64,000 bases of DNA from Lagopus muta (Eukaryota; Chordata; Aves; Galliformes; Phasianidae): NCBI RefSeq assembly GCF_023343835.1, contig NC_064435.1, forward strand, positions 77,448,134 to 77,512,133. The letters are read 5' to 3'. The number at the start of each line of letters is the position of its first letter. Positions within the stretch are counted from its first letter, which is position 1. Below the pieces are notes generated by a model. The model ran no database searches. It saw nothing but the letters and a program-made list of their open reading frames with translations, and was not told the origin of the DNA. Position numbers and translations under genes: made by a program. This document shows, piece by piece, positions 11,601-24,800 of the stretch.

Positions 11601-14600
11601 GTACTCTATCCCAGTAGATCTTTAGACAAAAAAAGCCAAAAGAAAAACAAAACAAAAGAAGATCACAACTTTCTCTGAAGTCCCATCTAAAACTTCCAGA
11701 AATTCCATTACTCATGAGGTTACAGCATTCCTCAAACTCCTTCACTAAATTTTTGTATCTTCTAATATTGATTTATTAACTTTTTATGAAAATGTAATTA
11801 CCATTGCATGCTATAGTTATCAGGAAAATAATGCTTTCTCATTAAGCTTAGTTTTTCTCTCTACATATAATTTTTTTTTTCCTTAAATATTTTCTGATTG
11901 TAATTGCTGCTTGAGGGCCGAACTCCTGAAAGTGTTTGTTGTACTAAATCTTATTTCTGCTCACATTACCAAGAAACCTTTTCCCTCTGAAGTTCTACTT
12001 CTTGTCCTGTATGCTCTTTTAGCAACTCAGTGATCCCTAACTTCACATATCTCTGGATTTTAAAATTTTTAAGCATTGCTTATCTTCAACAGAAACTGTT
12101 GAAGTCTCCTACCCATGACAGTTTCTAAATGGAAGGTGTTTCTGTAACAGTTGTCAGGATTATTTACAAGCTGCCCAAAGCAAACCTGTAACCAGAACTA
12201 AATAAAAGAAACCTGTTACAAAGAGATTAAGTATTGTAATTAGTCGTGACTGAAATATTAAAAAAAAAGAGACAGAAAAACAGAGCATTTGCCTAAGAAT
12301 TATTTACCTAATAATTCTGACTGCCAGAAATGATTTTTTGCATGGTATATATAACCTAGAGAAATTGCATCATGCTGAGTCAGAAATAAGCTGTGCTATG
12401 CTGAGGGAATTAATTTGCACAATGTTAATGTCAGGTCAGGCACCTTCATGCAGATAGTGCAAAATCATACAGTGCACAAACATGCTTTTTGTTATATCAG
12501 TATACTACATTTTTTTTTGTTCACTAGCCATGTGTATTTGGCTTAACTGCAATGTGCTCAGTTATGATACACCTTATCCAGAGGTGAGAGGCACAAATAA
12601 GCATTTGTAAAAAGAGATATTTGTTGGAAACTGACAGGCAATGAATGTAGAAAAGGAAAGGCACATTTCTGTACACAACAAATAATTAACAAAGAAAATT
12701 CGTTGCTGTTAGCACTACTAATTGAAAAAAAGTTTTTGCCAGGCATTTCATGTTTGTACAAGAATGAATAGCATCTGCTCTTACTTTAGCAAATAATAAC
12801 AGTGAACATTCCTAGTATTAACAAAATAAACAGAATACCATCTGGATAGTACATAGTTAATATTTTGGGGCTCAGGACTTTTTTCCGAACTATTCCATTG
12901 AGGTTTTTTGTTTTTTAATGATATCAATTAATTTTTCGTGATGTTATTTTTAAAAAAGATTAAAAACATCGTAATACTGAATAAGATACCGTATGTAAAT
13001 GGTATCTACTCTGCAGAACTCTCTGTATGGGGAAATAATAAATGCATCTGAAATATAAGCGTAGAAGAAAAAGGATTTTAACATTAGTGACAGAGTGGAG
13101 AGACTTAAAGTAAAAGGAAACACGAAAATCTTTGGATATCCAAACTTGAAAAGAATGTAATTAGCTCAAACCATGATAAGGAAAGAAATTTAAGGTGAGG
13201 ATCCATATTTTCATCCTTTAATCATCTAGGTATGAAATATGCTTTGCAAATTTTTATACTTTTATTTATGGAAGAGAGAAAGAAAAAGGAGAAATTTTTA
13301 TTAATTATTAGATAAAGCCAAAAGCCTTAATAACACTCCGACCTTTTCCCTTTCTCCTTCCAAGAAATACCAGGTGGAACAGAGCCTCTTAAAGCTTAGT
13401 GCTGCTTGTAATAGTAGCAAAGCTCTTAGCATTGTCTTAACACTTCTGCTCCAGACTTATGGAATAACTGTCATGTCCATACTTTGAGACAACTTCAGAT
13501 CAATGTTGTTAGAGCAGGATAAAACGTAAAATGATTTACAAAGGAGAATAATAACATTTTTGCTGTTTTGTCAAATCTTGCACCGAGCTTGCTTTACTTT
13601 TCTCCCTTAACCTTTGGGCATAGGTGACAATGTCACTGGCAGTTAAAGCAGAGCACTTTGACATAGCTGACCTCAAATTTACTTAATGCTAGATCAGGCT
13701 GAAAAGTGTACAAAGGCCAATATGTCTGAGAATAAAAGTATGTGTGTGTGACTGCTGACCAATATTATCCTATTCCCAGGACACTTGTTACTGAGTGCTA
13801 ATGTCAGAATGTCAACAAAGGGGTTTTTAAAATACTTTAAGTATTTCTGAGCATATGTTTTTAAAGTGGCTTATCCTCCATTGTAGGTTGTTTTTGTTTT
13901 TTTTACTTTATTCCTTAGGCGTATTTGTTTCATGATACTTTACAACTGGTTTAAAATTTAGAAAAATAATTTAAAAAAATAACACTTTCCTGTACATGGC
14001 TTTATTAATCTTATTTTTTAACACAGTATTATATTTCGTCATTTAAAATTTATATACTGTGTAGATCAATTTTGTTGACACCAGTTGAGGGTTCAGTAAA
14101 ACTATTCCTGGTAGGGGTTTAGGTCTTATTAACAGAGATTAATAAATATAAATACATGTAGAGGAATGCGAAATGATAGAAGAGAAGCAATCTGTACACA
14201 ACACCACTTTGAATACAGCTAAAAAATAACATGGCATATATGATTTCATTATGATAAAATATTGTTTTAAATATGATTAAATACATTTATGTATAAATTC
14301 AAATTCTTTCAAGTCTACACATTAATACAGAATTTGTATAAGCATGCTTGGAAACAATACTAAATGAGTTTTCATATCTGTCAGGGTTTTTTTTGTTTGT
14401 TTGTTGATGCTTCAGGCTTCTCCTTCCTAAATGTTTTCCTTTGTATCTTGAGTTAACCTAGCAGAATATTTTTATTTTCTAAATTTGTCTCGGGAGCAAC
14501 CAGTACCAGAACAGAAGACCAACTTTTCTGAAATTTCCTTTGAAGTAGGAATTTCTACCAATCTGTTCTTTGAAACAGGCAAATGTTTTCTTAATAACAC

Positions 14601-14694
14601 AAAGCCTTTTCATTTCTCAGAATGTTGCAAGAAGTAAAATATTAAAATACACCATAACCATTAATATACAAAATTAGCATCTATATGAAAAATA
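8641..14694. other. Unique non-coding DNA
   Basis: Six kilobases without a recognised repeat except T- and TTTG-rich tracts (for example a 16-T run at 10952-10967 and TTG/TTA-rich DNA at 10575-10630). Two minus-strand exon-like arrangements occur, at 8785-8855 (weak) and 11508-11619 (listed separately). Around 9390-9480 and 12380-12450 the sequence is balanced in composition and rich in TAAT-type motifs. That is the look of conserved non-coding elements, but conservation cannot be judged here. Confidence 0.5.
11508..11619 (-). other. Candidate internal exon (unproven)
   Basis: On the minus strand, a long pyrimidine tract ends GTCTAAAG just before base 11619. Then 112 bp stay open in one frame (37 codons, beginning Ile-Tyr-Trp-Asp-Arg-Val). 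It ends at a good donor, TTG followed by GTAAGTAG. The predicted peptide is charged and Lys/Arg-rich, and no family is recognised. The pyrimidine tract is itself a T-rich simple repeat, which lowers its value as evidence. A second GTAAGT lies 34 bp downstream. Could well be chance. Confidence 0.15.
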
Positions 14695-15236
14695 CAAGGG
14701 CTGCTCAAAAGTAATGCCTCCTATTTTATTATGTTGGCCCACAACATTAGAAGTGGATATTGGTGGTATGGCAGAAGAGGCTGAACCTTCTCACTAATAC
14801 TCTATTACATTTTGTTGCTGTATGACAGATGGCAACAGAGGGGCAATCTGACAAAATGGCATCCGATATGGTAGTGCATATGAAGCAAAAGTGTGTCATT
14901 GAATTCCTTCATGCAGGAAAAAATGGTACCCACTGACATTCATTGATGCTTGCTGAACATTTATGGAGACCAAACAGCAGATGTGAAGTAAATGAGGCAA
15001 TGGGTGTTGCATTTCAGCTATGGAGATCACATACACCTGTGAAAGGGTTTACAAGCACTGTGTGCTGACTCTTGACCATTGCTGAGAAAAATGCATAGCT
15101 AATAGTACTGACTATGCTGAAAAGCATAGTTTTGTAGCTGAGAATGTGCTCTATCAGATAGTGTTATTGTGCTATTTGTAGCTGTAGTAGTTTCCATGGA
15201 AACAGATAGGGAACATTATTTATGGAGTGACCTATG
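14695..15236 (+). mobile_element. mariner-type transposon, internally deleted, both ends present
   Basis: Flanked by TA on both sides (14693-14694 and 15237-15238), as expected for Tc1/mariner insertion. The 5' end carries the AAAAGTAATGCCTCCTATTT terminal block, and the 3' end its diverged inverted counterpart (ATAAATAATGTTCCCTA read on the minus strand). The N-terminal transposase frame starts near 14831 (Met-Ala-Thr-Glu-Gly-Gln-Ser-Asp-Lys-Met). It is broken within about 35 codons by a frameshift and stop, then skips the whole catalytic centre and resumes at the C-terminal end. At 542 bp against roughly 1.3 kb for the full family, it is a dead, non-autonomous copy. Confidence 0.88.
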
Positions 15237-16428
15237 TACTTTTTCTTGCACCAGAGAATTTTTGGGGAGTAATGAGTTCTCTTGAAAGTAATTTCTGCCA
15301 CAAGGAACATCTTTCTTTTTTTTTCCTGTTAACTTTATCAAGCTTTTACTTATTTTTAACATCAGGGATCTAAACACTCCAGAGGAACACAGGTCTAAAA
15401 ATTGTCTAATTTTGAATTATAGCTTCTTGGCTAAATGTTTTTACTGTGCTGGTATGCATCTGTCAGACACTACCTCCAGCAGAATTGGAATCATATGATT
15501 AATGTAACCAGCTCCAAGTTCTTCCTAGAGCATGGGGGTGCAAAGATCTGGTTATTTGTGATTTATTTACTCTCAGTGCTGTGACAGTATAGTAGGAGCT
15601 AAGGATATACTAAAACACTAAGACCTTTGAAAAACTTTTAATATGACCTTTCTTCTTTCCCAGCCACACACCAACACAGCTAAAGAAGCAATGCATGTAG
15701 GATTACGGATGCTGGAACCTTAAAATGCTGCTGATAAAAAAAAAAAAACTTTGTAAAGAATGTTGCAGTGGTTTTTCAGCACTTGTTGAGAAAAATTGTT
15801 TGGGTGGTATTTTCCATATGGAGGAATGTGGAGATTAAAGATTTAAGTTAATCCTTTCAGATGAGAATTCATTTCCCCTCTTCATTTCCCATTAAAAATC
15901 ATTGGACTCTGTTTTCCTCTGTGACTGTGGGAAGTATCAGTGTTCACAGCTATTACATTAAGTTTTCTGTTCTGTGCCTTTTTTGTTTGTTTAGATATTT
16001 TCTGTTGAATAACACTTTTGTCCTTATTGGAAAGAAAAGAAATTTTGAAAAGCTTACTTTCTATGCCTCTAGTATCCATAAATCAGAGAAGCTGGTAAGT
16101 TTTTTTCCATGCTATTAAAAAAAGACCTTTCTCCTCAAATGCCAATTTCTCAGTTTGTGGTAGATTATTCTATATGTATATATTTAACAGTGTATTTCTC
16201 AATGGAAAAAGGCCTCCAATCTCCTGCAGATATCACTAGTACAAATCCAGAAAGAGAGGACTATGTATCCTATACGACTTGGTTGATAATACAGAATTAA
16301 TCATTACTCTCCTTTTCTCTTTTATAAAATAATTTTCATTGAGAATGAAAAGTTCCTCATAAAAGAAATGTTACTTACAAAAGGAATGAGAAATTTTTGG
16401 GAAAATGTGCTGTTGAAATAGGAAAGTA
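15237..16428. other. Unique DNA between two mariner copies
   Basis: No recognised repeat. Contains the exon-like arrangement 15995-16094 on the plus strand, listed separately. Otherwise AT-rich non-coding. Confidence 0.5.
15995..16094 (+). other. Candidate internal exon (unproven)
   Basis: A T-rich acceptor (GCCTTTTTTGTTTGTTTAG) precedes a 100-bp segment that is open in only one plus-strand frame (33 codons, starting Tyr-Phe-Leu-Leu-Asn-Asn). It ends CTG followed by the consensus donor GTAAGT. No protein family is recognised. Other explanations are chance or a non-coding RNA exon. Confidence 0.12.
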
Positions 16429-16800
16429 CAAAAACTGCTCTGAAAGTAATGCTTCTTATTTTATCATGTTGGCCCTCAGCATCAGAGGCAGACACTTGTG
16501 GTATGGCAATTAAGGTTGCCATACCAGCAGTATACCACTATGTTTTGTTGCTGTGTGACAGATGGCAGCACAGAGGCAGTACGACAGAATGGTCTCTGAC
16601 ATGAAAACGCATATGAAAGCAAAAAGTGTGTCACTTAATTCCTCCATGCGGAAACAATGGCACCCACTGATGTTCACTGATGCTTGCTGAACATATATGG
16701 AGTCCAAATAGTGGATGTGAGCACAGTGAGGCACTGGGTGGTGTGTTTCAGCAGTGGTGACAGCAATGTGAAAGGCAAGCATGTTCTGGACATGGTTGAG
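16429..16800 (+). mobile_element. mariner-type transposon, 5' part only
   Basis: A TA at 16427-16428 precedes the terminal block GAAAGTAATGCTTCTTATTT. This is followed by the family's 5' untranslated region and the start of the transposase gene near 16563 (ATGGCAGCACAGAGG). The reading frame is broken. Similarity fades after the block at 16770-16800 and no 3' end is found, so the copy is truncated on the right. It lies about 1.2 kb from the previous copy in the same orientation. Confidence 0.85.
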
Positions 16801-19800
16801 TGGGGTCTTGCAGCCAGCCAGTATCAACTCACGCCAACTGATCAATAAATAAAAAAGAAAATCTAGATAACCAATGCATATTGTAATGTCTGTGCTCTAG
16901 AAATCTGACATGATATCAGAGTGTCTCATCTTCTGAATCCTTTCTTCATGTATCTGAGTGAGACACTGGAAAGAATATGAACACAGTGCTCCTGTTGTTT
17001 TCTCCTCCCGGTAGTCATCTCAGGATTCTGTAGAATGCAAACATCCAATACATGAAAGAAAGCCAAGCACGATGATGTCTGTGAAAGATGCAAAAGCTAA
17101 CTAAAGGAATTGAAAGCCAGACTGGCTTTGCTTAGATTTCTTAGTATCTTTTTCTGAAGTTTGTTAATCACTTACTGCCAATGGTATTTCTGCTACAAGA
17201 AGAAATGTAAACTTAACAAATTGAAAGAGAATTGTTCTCTTACAAGTGAGCTTATGTGTTTTGAATTATTCTACATAAATGGCTATCAGTATAGTCCAAA
17301 TTGAAATGACCTTTGCTTTCATGATGTTCATCTACAAAACACATGTGGAATGATGAAGATTACACTTCAATTATGTTTTACAATGTTGATCATGAAAACT
17401 TTATTGTAATTGTTATGTCGGATGATTTCCAAGAATGTGATTCTGACTCAGGACAATGATGCCAGCTGCAGAAAGCCAGAACCCTGCCAAAAATGTCACT
17501 TTGCATTTCTTTTCTAAAATTTGGGTTCTTGCATCCTGATAGCTTCATGTCAGCAGGCCTAGCACAGGAGCATGCCTTTCCACATTAGCTGTTATGAAAT
17601 TGGTTGAATGAGGACGAATTTCATTTATTTATTTTTGTCTGGAACAGTTAAAATTACACTATAAAAGAACAAAAGGTGAAAACAATTCAATTTTAGCTAG
17701 TCCTTATGGGGACTTCATGGTGGCTTCTAGATAAATCAGGTGAAGCAATATGAAAAATAGCATTAGAAAACATTATAATCTTTAGCTAAATTAATTTGTC
17801 TGAATACTTAGATTTTTTTTAACATCATAAATGAAATATATAGCATGCTTCCACCCCCCATCCCTGTTTGTTGGTTTTTTTTGTCTTAGTTTTGATTTTC
17901 TCTCTCCTACTTGCAGAAATAAACCCCCAAAACAGTTTAGTCTGAATTTCTTCAGTTTCATTACAAAAGTTTTGTGCAGATGTAGCTAAAATCTTTGTTT
18001 TTGAACTATAATGATTAATGTCCTGAGCCAGAAAGAGAGGAGACCTGAGCCAGAAAGAGAAGAGAGCAGAAAGCTCAAACAAATGGGACACATAAAATTG
18101 AACACCACTCCAGTCCCAAATCTGCTGAAAGAGTCTTTTCACAGTTTGATGTTGTTTCATATTCTTCCTCCATTTTTTAAACTTTAGAAACTGATAATAC
18201 TTCATTTTCTCATCCATGGAAAATTCTTCCCTCTGTATCTCATATATTTGTGGTTGAAAGACTTTTTTTCTATTCTCTCTGTGCTTTTTCTTAATCTCTG
18301 TCTTATAACAGAATGCCAGCTACCAGAGAATCCTTTAGTGTGAGTTAGAATTGAAGAATATTATTCCTGAATTAAAATTCTAATTTTAGAATGCGTCCTA
18401 TCAATGATCAGTTTTTACATACTGACATGGGGATGGGAAGATAAAGGGACTTACAATTTTGTTGTCTGTGATGATAGAGAAATATTTAAGAAGTTCAATT
18501 TGGCTGAAATCTGGCTTGTTTTAAAATCACTGTGCTTACTGACTGATAAAATGGTGTCAAGAAACAAACAAAACCCTAGGGTACTGGATATAGTAGATAT
18601 AGTAATACAGGCCAAGCACAAGACTTTGGTCTGAACATCTCACTCATTAGTCATTAGACTGGATGCCAGAGACAAAGATGTAATAGCAGCAAGTTGTTCT
18701 CATGTTTAAAAAATAAATTATCTACATTCTATATGGAATGAAACAAAATGGAAGAATTATTGAAAAATGTAATAACATCCACCTACTCCATCCATCTACT
18801 ATGATGTATAAATCATACACAGTTCAGCAATGAGTACATGAGCCCACACTGAAGCTGCTAGTGGAAAAATTGTGTTTATCTACAGGTATTAAGATCTATT
18901 AGGACACCATGGGTATTTTCTATATGGATATAAGTAATACTGCAGGGAGTACTGGTGCACGTCAGGTCAGTAGCCATTATATTAGTAAAAATCAGCTAAA
19001 ATAAAAATATACTATTCTAAGGAAATTTGAAAGAAAACAAAACACAAAAAACAAAACCACATCACTTTATCAATTAAAATTGTATGTTCAAATAGGAAAT
19101 TTGGCTGTTTGCATCAAAGGCCACTGAGACAAATGGTGCAGATTTTCAGGAAGAGGAGGGATGTTTCCATTGGCTAATTAAAACAGTGGTGGTATAATAG
19201 TTCACTTTTCTCCTTTGAGAGGACACATGCTTTCCATGCCCCTCTTTAACCTTCCCACTCTCTTCTTGCCTGAAGTGCCAGATTGCTAATGAGCTTAGAG
19301 GCTGGTCAATGTCCAGCTGATGCACCTGCATTTGGTTTGGACTGTTTAAAAGTTAAATGACTCCTTTAAAAAAGACTGATTTCTGTGTTTTGATGTAGAA
19401 AGCACTTTTCTGGAAGGTCAGAGAGATTGTTACTCACAACTGTTCCAAATGACGATGAAACTGTATCTGGTTGGTCTTATACCTCTGAGGAGCGTGCCCA
19501 CCCACCAGGCTATACAGTAACCATACAGACAAGGAATTACTTCAAACGCTGCACAAGAAGGGATTTAGCAGAAGATGCTTCTGTGAAAATAACCTATTGA
19601 TATTAAAGTTAATAGGATCAAAGAAATGCTAATCCTCCTACCTGGCACGAAGGCTGACCCATAGATGCAGTTTCAAAGCAAGAAGGGATTGTAGAAAGCT
19701 GGTCAGAAGGAAGAACAAGACTGCAGTCCACTGAAGCATTGCTGAAGAGAGAAATGTAAATCTGCCCAGAGTGAATAGAAAAGGTTACAGTAAGCAGAGA

Positions 19801-21617
19801 TCTTCATGTCCATGGCCAGCAGAGTGTACCAGAGTTTTTATTTGGCAGTTTTATTTTTATTTGCATTTGTTAATTAGACGTACATAAGTTTTGGCAGCAA
19901 AGATGAAGGTACATAGGACTTTCCATAGCAATGAAGAAGTTATACACTGTGCATGTGAATTATTGTATTAAACACAAAACAAAATAAAAGAGAACAGAAA
20001 TAAACTTTGCATAATCTTTGATAATTTAAGCTCTTATTTTTTTTTCCCCAATACTTTGTTGAAATGTAAAATATACATTACAGTGCATTTCCAATATTCT
20101 CTGTGGCCATGAGCAAGCAAAAAAGTAGTATATAGGTGGATAAGTAGGATAAAAAAAAGTTCTTTAAGCCACCTTTGTGATCAATTACAGTACACTTCAT
20201 TCAGTTAACTTTTCAGTTATCAAGAAGGCTATTTTCCCAAGCTTGCCATGTAACTCAAATGATTAATTTTCAGTACAATACATTAATTCGCAATAAGTTT
20301 GTGATTTGAATTAATGGGAAACATGAAATAACAGCAATACTGTTTGCTTCCTTAGCTGTTTCACTGCTTTACTTGTGCACACTTCTATTGCATTTACATA
20401 TTAAGAAAGGGAAACTTCAGTGGGAGGAAGACAGTTTCTGAGCAAAACAAGAGAAAAGATGAAAAATGAGAAGTGAACTTCTGTGCAGGAACTAAGCAAC
20501 CTCAAGAACTGCCCCTGCTCAAGGGGAGATTCTGGTGCATGGGCAGCCTCTTGCAAAGGAAGCACTCAAAGAGGATTCTTAAGATGCTTGCTATTTATAG
20601 GATAAGGTGATTGACATAGTCATACAATGTTTGCACCTCATTATATGCACTAGGCTTTTGATGTAAGACCAGGCTGGGTGGGGGGCAAGGAGTGCACCAG
20701 CACAGCGGGTTAAGGGCTTATCAACAGAAAAAAAGGGAAAATGTGCATTGTGCCATGGTGACTGCATGCATGAAACAAAGTTTATCAAAGATCAAAAGTT
20801 TATCAAATGTTTCTCCACATACAGTCACTGAACTGTTCTCAGCTGCACTGTGAAGCACAGTTCACTCCTGCATCCCAGCTAGACTTGGTCTGGTGCTTAT
20901 GGCTCATTCCAAGTGTGCTTGCAGTAGCTTCCTCCTCAAAGGTAAGCAGTGGCATGTTTAGAGGGTGCTGTTTGCTGCTCAAAGCTTACACTCCCTTTGA
21001 GACATGGAGTTCCTTCTAAGGCGACCAGAAGAGCAGTGACCCTTCTGCTGCCATAAATCCTTTTCCTGTAGTTTAGTACTGAGCATGGGTGACTGGTCCT
21101 ACCAGAGCTGGAATGCAGAGGAAGATTCCAGCTAGCTAAAATTCCTCTTGCAGAAGAGTGCAACAAATTCTCTTCTACTGACTAAGCATAATTTTCATAG
21201 TTTAGGAGGACATTATGAAATACCTAGCTAAGCAGCATATTTATTATTTACAAAAAAATGGATTTACCATTTCTGCATTGTAGAAAATAGGCAAAGATAA
21301 TTATGTACTGCAGTTGTTTAAGAAGATCGTAATTGTTAATGATATTTCTTTTAACTTCTCACCACCCCAAGTCTGTTGACTGTATCCAGGGCCACAATCT
21401 GGCATACACTTTTGTGTAAGTTTGCTCTGTTTGTGATCTAGTCTTCTATGAATATCTGTCATTAATTTAAGCAAAAATTTTGTTCTCAAGAGCTACTGAA
21501 TGTACTCTGCCTTGAGAAAGGATTACATATAAAGATCAAGTGTGTTCTCTATATGCTGTCAAACAGGGAGGTTCCTTAAACTGCCTAACTCTATTACTTA
21601 TTTTTGGAACTGGAATA
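16801..21617. other. Unique non-coding DNA
   Basis: No recognised interspersed repeat. A 65-codon stop-to-stop frame on plus at about 19393-19599 is protein-like in composition, but it has no start codon and no clear splice sites. A 22-bp tandem duplication sits at 18022. GC is a little higher at 20480-21160, with several short overlapping frames on both strands but no homology noticed. Confidence 0.5.
18022..18065. repeat. 22-bp tandem duplication
   Basis: CCTGAGCCAGAAAGAGAGGA is followed immediately by a second copy with one or two changes. A recent local duplication. Confidence 0.85.
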
Positions 21618-21859
21618 GGGTAGATTTAGACTACATATTAAGAAATTCTTTACTGTGAGGGCAGTGAGACACTGGAGCAAGTTGCCCAGAGAGGCTGTGG
21701 ATGCTCCACCCTGGAAGCATTCAAGGCCAGGTTGGATGGGGCTTTGAGCAAACTGGTCTAATGGCAGGTGTCCTTGACTATAGAATAGGAGTTGGAACTA
21801 GATGATCTTAAAGGTTTCTTCCAACTTAAACCATTCTGTGATTCTATAATTCTTTGATT
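21618..21859 (+). mobile_element. CR1 3' end, about 240 bp
   Basis: Contains the CR1 3' untranslated blocks in order: GGCAGTGAGACACTGGAGCA, GAGGCTGTGGATGC, TTCAAGGCCAGGTTGGATGG and GATGATCTTAAAGG. It ends in the tail ATTCTGTGATTCTATAATTCT. Truncated at the 5' side, with no coding capacity. Confidence 0.93.
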
Positions 21860-24800
21860 TGGTTGATGAGATATAGACAATATTCTTCAAATTTTATTTT
21901 AAATTCATGATTCTGTAATTATGTAATTTGTCTCCATTTATTAAGTTTCCTCACAGATACACTACATCCTGTAGAAATAATAACCTGTAAATACAGGTTG
22001 CCATATGTAGTACAGAAAATGTCACAATTGCGTTAATTACTTCACTGTTGAAGTGAAGCAATTTGAGGACTTTCTTACCTCATTATTTTTAAAGTAGGCT
22101 TTTAATACTTTCCTTTTTCTGATAAGAAGAGAAAGAAGTATAAAGGAAAACCAGACATATCAGTAAAGTTGATTCAATGGAAGCTCTAGAGTGGAATTGG
22201 AGTCATGGAAAGGTTCTCATGCCTTTAAAGGCCAATTGAGTAAGACAATTATCTCTCATGATCCTGGGTCTCTGAATATAACTTTGGAAGAAAACATTGC
22301 TGTTTAAGTTTTTTGTATTTTATTTTTGGGGAAATGAATCTATTTTCACTTTTATTCAGAAAAAAAAAACCTTCACATTTTAAGTTGGATTTGCTCCTGT
22401 AGCAGTACATGCAAAATGCAATGCAGATACTTCTTGTTACTGTCTTTTAATTCAGAATCCCAAGCTTGTTTTTAATCTGTTCAGATGTGGGACTATCTAA
22501 AATATACATCCAAAATATACATTTCTGAGGATTATTCTAGCCCTTGTAGTAAGACCCAGGGTGAAAACTTAGCCAACGTAACTCACCATAGTCAGAACCA
22601 CAATCTACTCTTTTTTAGCAGTGTAGGGGAAGAGATATCTCTGCTTCTTGTTATAAATTAACCTTTATCATACTTTAATTTTCCTGGCATGCCTGCCTCC
22701 AACGAAACACACAAGATAGATAGTAAAGAATGTGCTGTGCAGCCCTAGCATGAAAATAAAGAGCTCTTGGTATTTATTACCTTTCACACTGCGGTAGCTG
22801 GGAAAAGACAACATCTGCTTCTAAGCTCTCATTAACTGCATTTTCACTTGTGCTCTGTATTTTTGTATATAGAGAAATGATAGGTGGCCTGTAATTGCAA
22901 CCTGCTCAGATCAAGTAAGTCAAATGCTAAGGTCAAAGCCCTCATTTTTTCCTGTTTCTGCAGACATCCTCATGATAAACAGCAGAAGCATTCTCAATGC
23001 TTTGTCAGTTTTCTTGCTGCCTGTCATTCAGGAGCCCAGTGACTGCTGCAGCAGTGCAGTCTTGGAAACTGGTGCATACTCACAGGAAAAAAGCAGCAAA
23101 CTAAAACATTGCGTAATTCATTTGTTACTTGCTGCTTGCTAAAGGAATACAATGATGACTGATGTAAAAAGACCTGATATTCTGTGTATTTCTTATTTAT
23201 TCCTTTATGTAAACACAGGTACTCCTCTACTGCCAGCACTCAAAGGGTGAGAACAAGCACAAGACAAATAAAATCCAAATAGCTTATCTCTGTGCTGGTG
23301 TACCTTTAACCCTTACTCAGTACAGATTTTAATCACTCGCAATGGGAGAGTTTTAAATACATGTGCTTAATGAAGTTAAAAAAAAAGTGTTGCACTCTTG
23401 ACTTTTTAAATTCAGATGAGGAATCCAGTTGCTGTCAGCACATAGTATTTCTGTAACAATGGAAAAGAAAATGATGTGCAATATGGGAACAGGAGGAAAA
23501 TGGCTTAGAAAACAAGGAGTCTTGATCTAAAATAGCCTCATGACATTAGAGTTTTTTTCCCTGGTATTTGCTTTTCCCATCTAAGGCCTAGGTGCATTTC
23601 AGGAGGCCAGGGTTGAATAAATTATGCATTTTATTAGAGGAGTTCACCTGGTCTTGATTCCATGTAACATTCACAGCACTGTTTCAGGAAGCTGTAGCAA
23701 AAGGAGGCTGGGGAAGCTTCAGGTTTCCATTCTGCCTTCTGTTACCATTTCTCATTCACCATTTTAGCTTTGTAGACCTGATTGTTTCCTCTCTTCATCA
23801 CTCTTCCCATCATGAATCTGTAGAAGGAGGCTCTCTGGAGGCAGAAAAGACTTCTTTGACTACTACTGTGGTGACATATACTGGTTTGTTAATGGAAACC
23901 TGTTGTCAGTTCTGAGCAATAGGCTATACAGAGTGGCAGAAGAGGGTGCCCCATGGAAAAAGAAACTACTTAGTTTATTGAAAAATGACTGTTTTTCTCT
24001 GACTACCTTCAGTGTATTATTGTTCTTTCATATACCTGTTGTTCATATACCAATGATTAGATGCAAGATATTGCTTATCAACTGTCTCTTCTGCAAAGTT
24101 TGTAATATTTAATATAATAAGCTTTTGCCTAGTGATATTGATCCACGATTGAGTGTACATTTTACTCCTAAATACTTATTTACAATAAAATACAGGAAGA
24201 AAAAAGTGATGGGGGGGAAGGAAAAAAACAACACTCAAATGTGACAGGCAAACAAAACGATAGAGACAGACTCGCATATTGAATTGTAAAACATCATTCT
24301 ATTTCAAGTTATATCTTTTTTCTACCATTGAGGAAGAATGAAATTTTAGGTAAGAGGTTCTACTGGTTAGAATTTCCTAATTCTCAAATTTACAGGAAAG
24401 TACTCAAAGCATTTTATAGTGACCTTCTCAGAATTTAGAATAAAAGATTATTTAAATCTGTTATTTTTCTTTCTGCAAGGCAAATGTGCTTCCAATTGGA
24501 GTAAGAGATGGAACAGAAGACCAGTGTCTGAGGGTAAGGCCTTGCAGTGGTCAAGACACAACATACAGCACCTCTTAGCAGGTTGATCAGAGAAGGTTAC
24601 TCAGAGGATGTAAAAGCATAAGTGGTTTAAAACTCTCTAGAGTGTAAACCTTCTCTTGGGTTAGGTGTGAGTGTGAGAATTATTTCTTATTATCATTTTT
24701 CCCTACAATGTGATTTTGGATATGTTTCAGACTCAGGTCTGGCACTGTATCTTCTGACACGATGCTGAAAAACAAGTTTGCATTGTATGAAGAAGAAACT

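Noticed and set aside
19393..19599. 65-codon stop-to-stop plus frame with protein-like composition
   Set aside because: No start codon, weak acceptor context and no donor at its end. Could be chance.
24480..24533. 54-bp exon-like unit with peptide containing Val-Leu-Pro-Ile-Gly
   Set aside because: The short resemblance to a von Willebrand A-domain strand is only a few residues and no neighbouring exons of such a domain are present. Treated as chance.
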